Below, piece by piece: positions 9,026-16,492 of a DNA stretch of 64,000 nucleotides. Within the stretch, counting starts at the first letter, position 1, and the number at the start of each line of letters is the position of its first letter. This DNA comes from CAJWKT01 sp964465375. Its GTDB lineage: Bacteria; Pseudomonadota; Gammaproteobacteria; Steroidobacterales; Rariloculaceae. The DNA lies in contig CAYXIJ010000004.1 in assembly GCA_964465375.1 (NCBI GenBank), forward strand, positions 46,541 through 110,540, written 5' to 3'. The notes beneath the pieces are model-generated. The model ran no database searches, was not told the origin of the DNA, and saw nothing but the letters and a program-made list of their open reading frames with translations. Both the position numbers and the translations under genes were made by a program.

Positions 9026-10558
9026 ATGAAACATACCACCCCAGAACAATCCATACCGAACCGGGATACGTCACCGGCTTTAGTCACCTTAAATAGAGTG
9101 GATGTCGCAATCGCAGGAAATACGATACTCCGAAATCTAAATTGGAATCTTCAGCGTGGCCAACACTGGGCCATTGTGGGTGCAAATGGGAGCGGAAAAA
9201 CCAGCTTCTTAAAACTTATTTCGGGCACACTTTGGCCCACCCCTGAAAATGGAAAAAGGCGATACAACTTCGGCTCAGGGCTTCAAACAGATGCGATTGA
9301 GGCCCTGCATAAAATCACTCTGGTCGGCCACGAATTACAGGATCACTATATTCGATTGGACTGGAACTTCAGTGCGGTCGAGGTGGTACTGAGCGGAATC
9401 TTTCGTACCAATATTCCCCGGCGGCGTGCAAACAAAAAGGAAGGCTCCCAAGCCAGAAATCTCCTGAAAAAATTCCACCTGGATCATCTCGCTGACCGGC
9501 GCTTTCTCGAACTATCCCGGGGAGAGCAACGAAGAGTGCTTATTGCTCGGGCCCTGGCCTTCAAACCTCAAATACTGCTCCTAGACGAGCCTTCTGCCGG
9601 CCTAGATCATAGCGCACGAAAAACGCTAAATGACACTATTGATGACATTTCTCGACACACTACGATCATTTTTTCGAGTCACCATTCTTATGATATGCCC
9701 TTGTGCGTCAACAAAATGTTATATATCGAAAGGGGACAAATATCCGAAAAAAAACTTGGAAAACAAACTAGGGGCGCCTCAAGCTTACCTGATCTTGATG
9801 GCACACAAGAGACCCCCGAGAAAACTCTAGTCACCGATACCCGCAATATTGCGGAACCTGAAGTTCTCATCGAGATTGATAACGCCAATATCTGGATTGA
9901 AAAAAGAAAAATTATTTCAAGCCTTAATTGGCGACTTCTGGAAGGACAGCACTGGCATATTGCAGGCGCCAATGGCTCAGGAAAAACTACTTTTCTGCGT
10001 CTTCTGCACGGCCAGCTGCGCCCTGCCTTAACCGGTTCCATCCGCTGGGTTGGATTGGGTAATCCAAGCAATATCTGGGCATTGCGACGCCTAGTGGGTT
10101 GGGTATCACCGGAACTTCAGGCAGATTACCTATACGCCGCAACTGTTCGAGACTGTGTCGCGTCAGGAATCGACTCGAGTCTTGGGCTGGTAAGACCCAT
10201 TAAACAAGAAGAGCAAGTACTGGTTACCAGTGTAGTGGAGGATCTGGAACTCCAGCAACTAGCCGAGCGCTCCATAAGAACGCTGTCTTACGGGCAGTTT
10301 AGACGCACATTGATCGCCAGAGCCTTGGTCAACCGACCTAAAATCCTTTTGCTAGACGAGCCCTGGGAGGGGCTCGACCCAGATGCTATAGAGTTACTGG
10401 GGGGGAAACTTCAGGACATCGCAGAACACGGCACACAGCTGATCTGCGCCTCACACCTAGACATTGCGCAAGGCTGGTTCACTCATCGACTCACACTCGA
10501 GAACGGACGTGCGCTTTTAGTGACTCCCCTGCAAGAGGGCGGGCAGTCCGAACAATAA
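9026..10558 (+). CDS. ModF-like protein: two fused ABC ATPase domains
   Basis: 510 residues with two nucleotide-binding domains and no membrane segment. Domain 1 has Walker A GANGSGKTS near residue 52, signature LSRGEQRRVLIARAL and Walker B ILLLDEPSAGLD. Domain 2 has GANGSGKTT near residue 316, signature LSYGQFRRTLIARAL and ILLLDEPWEGLD. The HWAIVGANGSGK and HWHIAGANGSGK openings match the ModF (PhrA) group rather than the translation-type ABC-F proteins, which have a long inter-domain linker. The E. coli relative lies near the molybdate transporter and its role is unclear. Here modBC is 30 kb away. No permease gene adjoins it. The linker (about residues 255-285) is Lys/Thr rich and weakly conserved-looking. 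Confidence 0.8.
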   Translation: MKHTTPEQSIPNRDTSPALVTLNRVDVAIAGNTILRNLNWNLQRGQHWAIVGANGSGKTSFLKLISGTLWPTPENGKRRYNFGSGLQTDAIEALHKITLVGHELQDHYIRLDWNFSAVEVVLSGIFRTNIPRRRANKKEGSQARNLLKKFHLDHLADRRFLELSRGEQRRVLIARALAFKPQILLLDEPSAGLDHSARKTLNDTIDDISRHTTIIFSSHHSYDMPLCVNKMLYIERGQISEKKLGKQTRGASSLPDLDGTQETPEKTLVTDTRNIAEPEVLIEIDNANIWIEKRKIISSLNWRLLEGQHWHIAGANGSGKTTFLRLLHGQLRPALTGSIRWVGLGNPSNIWALRRLVGWVSPELQADYLYAATVRDCVASGIDSSLGLVRPIKQEEQVLVTSVVEDLELQQLAERSIRTLSYGQFRRTLIARALVNRPKILLLDEPWEGLDPDAIELLGGKLQDIAEHGTQLICASHLDIAQGWFTHRLTLENGRALLVTPLQEGGQSEQ

Positions 10559-10572
10559 TCATGAACTACTAC

Positions 10573-10974
10573 TCAGAAACTATTTCGCTGGTGAGAATGG
10601 ATTCTACGAACACCCCGAAGATTCATCCAATGCGCTACTGCTAAAAGCAGCCCCCCCAAAACGCTAACAAAAATTTCAATCTCCTCGGCCCAATGGCCAT
10701 GACCCACAAACGCAACTACTAAAACCACAATCCCGCCCAGACCAAGGCTAACGAGATTACCCTTACGATGAATGCGATACCCAAAATAGAACCCGGCCAA
10801 ACTGGTAGGTACTGCCAGACCCAACATCCAACCGTGAAAATGGGCATCGTCACCCAGGCTTAGGGCAGCGACCGGCAGTACTGCTACAAGCAACGGAATT
10901 GCCAGACAGTGGACGATACATATACCAGACAACGTAATAGCTATCCGGTCAAAATAGTGGGAAATGCTCATCAT
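10573..10974 (-). CDS. MerC-domain membrane protein
   Basis: 133 residues, mostly four hydrophobic membrane segments. The first contains the paired-residue region GICIVHCLAIPLL, where the two cysteines five residues apart (C18 and C23) resemble the mercuric-ion site of MerC. The C-terminus is basic and His-rich (RRIHSHQRNSF). MerC proteins carry Hg(II) across the inner membrane in mer operons, but chromosomal MerC-domain proteins without merA, as here, are common in marine Gammaproteobacteria and their substrate is unknown. No merR, merA or merT is seen. The gene converges on the ModF-like gene with 14 bases between stops. Confidence 0.8.
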   Translation of the reverse strand: MMSISHYFDRIAITLSGICIVHCLAIPLLVAVLPVAALSLGDDAHFHGWMLGLAVPTSLAGFYFGYRIHRKGNLVSLGLGGIVVLVVAFVGHGHWAEEIEIFVSVLGGLLLAVAHWMNLRGVRRIHSHQRNSF

Positions 10975-11026
10975 TCAAAGGGGATGTTAACATTGATCTG
11001 CTGCCTACAACCTAAGTTTGAATGCC

Positions 11027-11788
11027 ATGGATTTACTAGACAAAGTAATTGTAATCACTGGTGCTGCCCGAGGACTAGGTGCTGCTATTGCTCAACAAAT
11101 CGCAGCCAAGGGCGGAAAACTGGCGCTCGTGGACCTTGATGAGAAAGACCTCAAGGCCACTCAGTCCAAATGTGAAAAACTGGGCGTGACCGCCCGCACC
11201 TATAAGGCTGATGTAACAGACGAGCATCAAGTAACTACGCTCTATGAGAGCGTTGCAAATGAGTTCGGGCGATTGGATGCGAGTATCAATAATGCAGGCA
11301 TACTTCGTGACGGCCTGCTCGTCAAAACAAAAGAATCTGAAATCACTGATAAACTTAGCCTTGAACACTGGCAAGCAGTTATTGATGTCAACCTCACTGG
11401 TGTTTTTCTCTGCGGGCGAGAAGCAGCAACTCAAATGATTCTCGGTGGTCGGGGCGGTTGCATTATCAACATGGCCAGCATATCCCGAGCAGGCAATTTT
11501 GGGCAAAGCAACTACGCGGCCACCAAGGCTGGGGTTTGTGCGCTCACGGTGGTTTGGGCTAAGGAGCTGGCCCGTCACGACATTCGCGTAAATGCCATTG
11601 CACCGGGCACTATCAAGACTGAGATGACGGCTAGCATGCGTCCAGAAATGCTGGAAAAAATGGTGGCGGGGGTGCCGCTTCGGCGCTTAGGTAGGCCAGA
11701 CGAGATTGCCCACACCGCAATCTACATTCTTGAAAACAATTATGTAGACGGACGAGTCATTGAAATTGACGGGGGACTGCGCCTTTAG
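11027..11788 (+). CDS. Short-chain dehydrogenase/reductase (FabG-like)
   Basis: A 253-residue classical SDR. The NAD(P) loop is GAARGLGA (residues 11-18), the NNAG motif follows near residue 86, and the catalytic Ser and the Tyr-x3-Lys pair are in MASISRAGNFGQSNYAATKAG. The C-terminal VNAIAPGTIKTEM and IEIDGGLRL close the fold. These enzymes oxidise or reduce alcohols or 3-oxoacyl groups, but the substrate cannot be told from the sequence. An Asp in LVDLDE after the second strand suggests NAD(H) preference. The ATG at 11027 is preferred over a TTG at 11018. There is no operon partner: the neighbour upstream is divergent and the one downstream convergent. Confidence 0.88.
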   Translation: MDLLDKVIVITGAARGLGAAIAQQIAAKGGKLALVDLDEKDLKATQSKCEKLGVTARTYKADVTDEHQVTTLYESVANEFGRLDASINNAGILRDGLLVKTKESEITDKLSLEHWQAVIDVNLTGVFLCGREAATQMILGGRGGCIINMASISRAGNFGQSNYAATKAGVCALTVVWAKELARHDIRVNAIAPGTIKTEMTASMRPEMLEKMVAGVPLRRLGRPDEIAHTAIYILENNYVDGRVIEIDGGLRL

Positions 11789-11804
11789 CTGAGATGCGTG
11801 GTCC

Positions 11805-11838
11805 GCGCCGCCCCTGCTGAAATCAGCAAAAGCGGCGC
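11805..11838. terminator. Nested stem-loop between convergent SDR and amtB
   Basis: GCGCCGC at 11805-11811 pairs with GCGGCGC at 11832-11838. Inside it TGCTGA pairs with TCAGCA. A second inverted repeat, GTAGCC (11855-11860) and GGCTAC (11870-11875), abuts the amtB stop. The location between two convergent stops suits a two-way transcription stop, but neither side has a U-run, so the role is inferred. Confidence 0.45.
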
Positions 11839-11875
11839 TAGATCACGAGTGCCTGTAGCCCTTAGCCACGGCTAC

Positions 11876-13174
11876 CTATAGGTTATAGCCCTGCTCGTCA
11901 TGGAGTACGAGATCAAGCCCTTCCTGCTCTTCCTGCTCGCCTACACGAAGGCCAATCACTGAATCAAGCACCTTGAGAATGATGAAACTAACCACACCAC
12001 AGTAGACAACTGTCGCTACAACACCAACGACTTGCTTGCCAACCTGGGAGGCAATGGTTAGGCCCTCACCAAGACCCGCACCTCCGAGCCCAGCATCTAC
12101 GAATACGCCCGTTAAGAGTGCGCCAATCACCCCGCCAACACCATGCACACCAAAGGCATCCAGAGAGTCATCATAGCCAAAGGCGCGCTTCGCCTTAACC
12201 ACAGCAAGATAGCACCCTAGGCCAGATGCGACGCCAATTGCGAGAGCGCCCATGGGTCCAACAAAACCCGACGCTGGAGTGATTGCGACCAACCCTGCCA
12301 CTGCACCAGAAACCAAACCCAGTGCACTTGGCTTGCCATGGCTCTTCCATTCAAGAAACATCCAGGTCAAAGCCGCAGCCGCTGTCGCAACCTGTGTAAC
12401 GACCATGGCCATTCCGGCCACCCCATCCGCAGCCAGTTCACTGCCTGCATTGAAACCAAACCAGCCTACCCACAACATGGCAGCCCCGACCATGGTCAAT
12501 ACCAAGTTGCTCGGCTTCATGGGTGACTGTGGATAACCAGCCCTCTTTCCTAGCACGATAGCTGCTACCAAGCCTGCTATGCCTGCGTTGATGTGGACCA
12601 CAGTTCCTCCGGCGAAATCGAGTACGCCCATTTCACCTAGCCATCCACCGCCCCAGACCCAGTGGCACACTGGCCCATATACCAGCGTCACCCACAGCCC
12701 CATAAACCACAACATGGCTGAGAATTTCATGCGCTCTGCGAATGCACCAACGATGAGGGCCGGCGTAATCACGGCAAACGTTAATTGAAACATGGAAAAT
12801 ACGGATTCTGGGATGGTGCCACTCAACGTGTCGACACCTACGCCAGCCATAAAAGCCTTCCCGAGACCACCTACATAGGCCGAGCCATCTCCGAAAGCCA
12901 GGCTATAGACATATAGCACCCAAAGTACGGTCATGAGACAACAGATCGTGAAACACTGCATCATGACCGAAAGCGCATTCTTGGCTCTCACCATGCCCGC
13001 ATAAAAAAGCGATAGCCCGGGTATAGTCATAAATAACACCAGGGCTGTCGATGTGAGCATCCATGCAGTGTCCCCCGAGTCCAGTGCATCCTGAGCAACG
13101 GCAAGACCAGGTGTAACCAAAGCCACGACCGCATACATACCGGCCAGAACGTGTTTCGAAATTTTGTTCTGCAT
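11876..13174 (-). CDS. amtB: Ammonium transporter AmtB
   Basis: The protein has 432 residues. A signal-like segment (MYAVVALVTPGLAVAQ) is followed by eleven membrane helices. It carries the family motifs SLFYAGMVRAKN, FAGGTVVHINAGIAGL (pore histidine) and DDSLDAFGVHGVGGVIGALLTG (second pore histidine). The chosen ATG at 13174 follows a strong GAGGAG ribosome site. Longer upstream frames would run into glnK. AmtB conducts ammonium across the inner membrane and is plugged by GlnK when nitrogen is ample. The gene follows glnK with a 22-base gap, the usual glnK-amtB pairing, and both are served by the sigma-54 promoter upstream of the porin gene. Confidence 0.96.
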   Translation of the reverse strand: MQNKISKHVLAGMYAVVALVTPGLAVAQDALDSGDTAWMLTSTALVLFMTIPGLSLFYAGMVRAKNALSVMMQCFTICCLMTVLWVLYVYSLAFGDGSAYVGGLGKAFMAGVGVDTLSGTIPESVFSMFQLTFAVITPALIVGAFAERMKFSAMLWFMGLWVTLVYGPVCHWVWGGGWLGEMGVLDFAGGTVVHINAGIAGLVAAIVLGKRAGYPQSPMKPSNLVLTMVGAAMLWVGWFGFNAGSELAADGVAGMAMVVTQVATAAAALTWMFLEWKSHGKPSALGLVSGAVAGLVAITPASGFVGPMGALAIGVASGLGCYLAVVKAKRAFGYDDSLDAFGVHGVGGVIGALLTGVFVDAGLGGAGLGEGLTIASQVGKQVVGVVATVVYCGVVSFIILKVLDSVIGLRVGEQEEQEGLDLVLHDEQGYNL

Positions 13175-13196
13175 CTTTTTTCTCCTCTTCATTGAT

Positions 13197-13535
13197 CTAT
13201 AGTGCCTGATCACCGGTCTCGCTCGTCCGGATCCGGACTGCTTGACCCAAGTCAGAAACAAATACCTTCCCGTCACCGATAGAACCGGTTCCGGCGGCCC
13301 CCACAATAGCTTCTACGGCCTGCTCCACGAGCTCATCCGATACGGCCGCTTCAATTTTCGTCTTGGGCACAAAATCTACAGAGTACTCTGCACCGCGGTA
13401 GAGCTCTGTGTGACCCTTCTGACGCCCGAATCCTTTTACCTCTGTCACCGTCATGCCCTGAACGCCGGCCTCTCCGAGAGCCTGACGAACATCCTCGAGC
13501 TTAAACGGCTTGATCACTGCTGTAATAAGTTTCAT
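13197..13535 (-). CDS. glnK: Nitrogen regulatory PII protein GlnK
   Basis: 112 residues, the standard PII length. The T-loop HTELYRGAEYSVDFVPK carries Tyr51, the uridylylation site. The B-loop region VGAAGTGSIGDGKVFV and the C-terminal IRTSETG bind ATP/ADP and 2-oxoglutarate. A strong AGGAGG ribosome site lies just before the ATG. It senses nitrogen state and blocks AmtB when not uridylylated. The neighbours (porin upstream, amtB downstream) make this the GlnK rather than the GlnB paralog. Confidence 0.96.
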   Translation of the reverse strand: MKLITAVIKPFKLEDVRQALGEAGVQGMTVTEVKGFGRQKGHTELYRGAEYSVDFVPKTKIEAAVSDELVEQAVEAIVGAAGTGSIGDGKVFVSDLGQAVRIRTSETGDQAL

Positions 13536-13561
13536 TTTATTTTCCTCCTCATGTTCTTGCG

Positions 13562-14200
13562 TTACTGTCCCCCGATGTCAATGCCCTTGCCGATGCTAAA
13601 AAACATATTTTTGTCCGCTTTCGAGTTATCTTGACTAACCGTTAACCCATCAGCAGAAATCAGCCCGATTGCCAGCTCCAGGCCCTGCCACTCAAAACCG
13701 TAACCAATTTCTACATAGCTTCCTGAGAAATCATCGCCGTGGCTTCCATAAGTGAAGTAGGCACCGTTCGGGGCATTTAAAGTCAAGGAAGTAAACGTGT
13801 AATCTTCAGGCGCTCCGTTGCCACCCCATTCACCCACGTTGAATCCCAATTCGGCGAATCCATAAGCGAGGCTGAGATTGAACTCTTCATAGGTATCATC
13901 AAAATCATCACTATAGTAATAACCGGTCCAGCCGACACTATAGCTAAAATCGCCGCTCCCTCCGCCGTAACCGAAATACAGGTCAGTCTCGATCCCGTCT
14001 CCCACATCAGCCCCCCAAGTACCAGCATAGAAGCCATTTTCATTTTCATAGTCGATCCCGGCCGATGCAGAGCTGTCTTCTTGATAGATGCCCCGATAGA
14101 TATAGTCGCTAACGTAACCTACGTTTGCACTCCATTGAGCCATAGAAACAGCCGGTAGCAGGACCAGAGCCGGAAGTATTATTAAACCTTTCAAGTTCAT
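13562..14200 (-). CDS. TorF-family putative outer-membrane porin (gcw_chp type)
   Basis: 212 residues with a clear signal peptide (MNLKGLIILPALVLLPAVSMAQ). The mature part consists of short beta strands rich in Gly, Tyr, Asp and Trp (WSANVGYVSDYIYRGIYQ, DLYFGYGGGSGDFSYSVGWTGYYY) and ends in a short hydrophobic strand. This is the pattern of the small TorF/gcw_chp beta-barrel family, often found next to glnK-amtB in Proteobacteria. The gene leads the operon, 26 bases before glnK, behind a sigma-54 promoter. A role in letting ammonium or small nitrogen compounds through the outer membrane under nitrogen limitation is inference. No transport substrate has been shown by the sequence. Confidence 0.85.
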   Translation of the reverse strand: MNLKGLIILPALVLLPAVSMAQWSANVGYVSDYIYRGIYQEDSSASAGIDYENENGFYAGTWGADVGDGIETDLYFGYGGGSGDFSYSVGWTGYYYSDDFDDTYEEFNLSLAYGFAELGFNVGEWGGNGAPEDYTFTSLTLNAPNGAYFTYGSHGDDFSGSYVEIGYGFEWQGLELAIGLISADGLTVSQDNSKADKNMFFSIGKGIDIGGQ

Positions 14201-14254
14201 CGCTAAAATCTCCTCATGCCAGTTCTTGTGATTGAGTAGTACACAACTTCTACA

Positions 14255-14270
14255 TGCAGAATTCGTGCCA
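14255..14270 (-). promoter_or_regulatory. Sigma-54 (RpoN) promoter of the porin-glnK-amtB operon
   Basis: Read on the minus strand the site is TGGCACGAATTCTGCA. This matches the TGGCACG-N4-TTGCW consensus with one change (CTGCA for TTGCA) and keeps the essential GG and GC elements exactly ten bases apart. The expected start of transcription is about 45 bases upstream of the porin ATG. Confidence 0.85.
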
Positions 14271-14341
14271 ACTATTTTTGGCTTAATTTCAGGCCTGAAA
14301 AAATATTATTTGGTAAAAAACGCACCGTTAGCAAGCACCCC

Positions 14342-14358
14342 TGCACTGATATGGAGCA
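14342..14358. promoter_or_regulatory. NtrC-like activator box
   Basis: TGCACTGATATGGAGCA is an imperfect palindrome close to the NtrC consensus (TGCACC-N4/5-GGTGCA). It sits about 75 bases upstream of the sigma-54 element, a normal place for an upstream activator. The rest of the 14201-14526 gap shows no gene. Confidence 0.65.
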
Positions 14359-14526
14359 ACCCGCTGATGGCACCTCAGGAAACATAAATGAACAGCTAAT
14401 GAGGCAACTACCAAAAGCAAGTGTTGGCAAAAATGTCTCTTTAATAGTTCAAAATCAGCAGTTTTTGAGCTCTTTTCTTAATTTTGAAATCGGCCCCTGA
14501 CCGCCTTTGGGACGCTTTGGAGGTTG

Positions 14527-14844
14527 TTATTCTTCGGGTCCGATCGTAAGAGCCATTCCATCAAGTTCAGCACTCACTTCTACCTGACAACTCAGGCGAG
14601 ACCGGGCCTCATTGAAGCCGGTTAGACTCTGCAGTAAGTCCCGCTCTTCTCCTGCAGGAGGCTGGAGACGGGAGAACCAATCTGGGTCTATATAAACATG
14701 ACATGTGGCGCAAGCACAAAGCCCTCCGCATATAGCCTCAACACTGTTGTCTAGCTCACGAATGTTTTCCATCACAGAGATCCCGGCATGGGCGTCCACC
14801 GATAAAATCTGCCCTTCCCGATTTGTGACAACGAGTTTAATCAT
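14527..14844 (-). CDS. [2Fe-2S] ferredoxin, adrenodoxin-like
   Basis: A 105-residue protein starting at ATG 14844 (a longer frame to 14886 lacks conserved sequence). The cluster cysteines are in CGGLCACATCHVYI plus LSCQVEV near the C-terminus, the spacing of adrenodoxin-type ferredoxins that serve P450s and ring hydroxylases. It carries one electron from a reductase to an oxygenase. No reductase or oxygenase gene lies adjacent, so the partner is unknown. The neighbouring TVP38 gene is divergent with 97 bases between. Confidence 0.9.
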   Translation of the reverse strand: MIKLVVTNREGQILSVDAHAGISVMENIRELDNSVEAICGGLCACATCHVYIDPDWFSRLQPPAGEERDLLQSLTGFNEARSRLSCQVEVSAELDGMALTIGPEE

Positions 14845-14941
14845 GCGAGTGTGTTTGGATTTGAGCAATAGACCTGAGGCGCGCACTATAGCAGAAACAT
14901 ATCAATATCCCGCATTGTGTGGGCAAATTAAAATTGCAACC

Positions 14942-15673
14942 ATGAGTCGATACCGAAATCCATTGTTCCTGGCAACTTTTATCCTCGGGCTAATACTCGT
15001 CAGTGTATTTTTACCGGTGCGAGACTGGCTCACCACAGGGATTATCTGGATTAACGCCAACCACTCGGCGGCGTGGGTAATTTTTATCCTAACCTATGCC
15101 CTTGCCCCCATTTTCCTGATTCCAGGAACCATCCTGACCCTTGCGGCCGGATTCGCATTCGGTCTCCCCATGGGTGTGCTCCTTGTTTCTATTGGCAGCT
15201 TGCTCGGTGCTGTAAATGCTTTTTTAATCGGGCGGTTTTTTGCTCGGGATTGGGTGTCCCGGTATTTAGCAAGAACCCCTACGTTTAACGCATTGGATAA
15301 TGCAACACATGACCGCGGGTTCTTGATTGTTCTACTGACAAGGCTCTCTCCGTTGATTCCTTTTAATGTGCTGAACTATATCCTTGGCCTGACAAAAGTA
15401 GGCCTCAAGGATTACTGTCTAGCAACATGGATTGGAATGTTGCCTGCCACCCTTTCATATACATATGCCGGGTCAGTAACCAAAGACATTTTTGCAATTA
15501 CGGCTGATGCACCTCAGAAAAGTACGGCTGACTATGCTTTACTCTTAATGGGGCTTGTTTCCACCATTGCATTAGTAATTTTCCTCGCTCAAAAATCAAA
15601 AAGAATTTTGAATGAGCACTTGCAACACCACACACAAAATCGGGAACGTTTTGAACGGAAAAACTCTTACTAA
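14942..15673 (+). CDS. TVP38/TMEM64 (DedA-superfamily) inner-membrane protein
   Basis: 243 residues with about six hydrophobic segments. The core motif region is FLIPGTILTLAAGFAFGLPMGVLLVSIGSLLGAVNAFLIGRFFARD, with LTRLSPLIPFNVLNYILGLTKV downstream. Both are hallmarks of the VTT domain shared by DedA and TVP38 proteins, which are linked to lipid scrambling or undecaprenyl-phosphate recycling. The start at ATG 14942 puts a basic MSRYRN stretch ahead of the first helix. It stands alone between a divergent ferredoxin and the YceI gene, so no pathway can be assigned from context. The C-terminal tail is charged and probably cytoplasmic. Confidence 0.87.
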   Translation: MSRYRNPLFLATFILGLILVSVFLPVRDWLTTGIIWINANHSAAWVIFILTYALAPIFLIPGTILTLAAGFAFGLPMGVLLVSIGSLLGAVNAFLIGRFFARDWVSRYLARTPTFNALDNATHDRGFLIVLLTRLSPLIPFNVLNYILGLTKVGLKDYCLATWIGMLPATLSYTYAGSVTKDIFAITADAPQKSTADYALLLMGLVSTIALVIFLAQKSKRILNEHLQHHTQNRERFERKNSY

Positions 15674-15886
15674 GCTACCCTAAAAGAAGTCGAAAGAGCC
15701 TTGTCTTTTGAACAATCCAGAGGCTCAAGTAGGAAAAATTCCTGTCACCAAAACCCAAGCTAGTTCATAATGACAGATAAGCTTGGGTACCATGCGACGG
15801 CACTTGCAATGCAATGCGGGTAGTTGGGGGGTACCGGATGCCTCCGTTACAATATGATTCAATGGCCGAATGTCAAGGAGGAGTTC

Positions 15887-16462
15887 ATGGCTTTTCGTTT
15901 TAAGCTTGTGATTTTTATAACGATAGGGGCACTAGGTGTCAGCTACATCGCCCAAGCCGCCGAGTGGAGTACTATCAGAAGCTCCAGTTCCGTGACCTTT
16001 GTTGCAACCCAGGAAGGATCCCAATTTCAAGGTTTGTTTGAAACATTTTCTGCAGAGGTTGATTTCGATACCGCTGACCCGAACAGTGGTCAAATCATTG
16101 GTGTTGTAGAGCCTGCGTCCGTGAATACAGGGGATGCTGAGCGAGACGCAACACTCTTAGATCGGGATTGGTTCGATCCAAGTAACTACCCAGAATCCAA
16201 GTTTGAATCTGAACGAATTGAAGTAATGAAGGACGGAAGCTACCGTGCTCATGCTCAGCTGACACTCCGTGGCGTTACTAACCCTGTAGTCATGGACTTC
16301 ACCTTTGACAGCTCTGAGGTCAGCGGTATCAATCAGGGAAACCTGTCTGGAACGGTAAAAATAAATCGTCTAGATTTTGGTGTAGGTCAGGGTTTCTGGG
16401 CAGACACATCATGGGTTGCTAATGAAGTCAACGTAAGGGTAAATCTAAGTTTAGAGCAATAA
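15887..16462 (+). CDS. YceI-family periplasmic lipid-binding protein
   Basis: 191 residues with a signal peptide (FKLVIFITIGALGVSYIAQA). A lipocalin-like YceI domain follows: SSVTFVATQEGSQFQGLFETFSAEVDFD, DRDWFDPSNYPESKFES, LTLRGVTNPVVMDF and GTVKINRLDFGVGQGFW. The ATG at 15887 is set by a strong AAGGAGGAG ribosome site. YceI proteins bind polyprenoid or amide lipids in a barrel. The physiological role is unknown in most bacteria. It converges on the RND gene with 30 bases between stops. Confidence 0.9.
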   Translation: MAFRFKLVIFITIGALGVSYIAQAAEWSTIRSSSSVTFVATQEGSQFQGLFETFSAEVDFDTADPNSGQIIGVVEPASVNTGDAERDATLLDRDWFDPSNYPESKFESERIEVMKDGSYRAHAQLTLRGVTNPVVMDFTFDSSEVSGINQGNLSGTVKINRLDFGVGQGFWADTSWVANEVNVRVNLSLEQ

Positions 16463-16492
16463 CACCACCTCTAGACCAAACAGGAAGTATTC

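Noticed and set aside
12252..12788. Open frames on the strand opposite amtB
   Set aside because: They lie entirely within amtB, are low-complexity (Pro, Ala, Thr-rich) and have no ribosome site, so they are shadows.
13175..13306. Longer N-terminus for AmtB
   Set aside because: The extension reads through glnK sequence in another frame. The ATG at 13174 has a strong ribosome site and a typical N-terminus.
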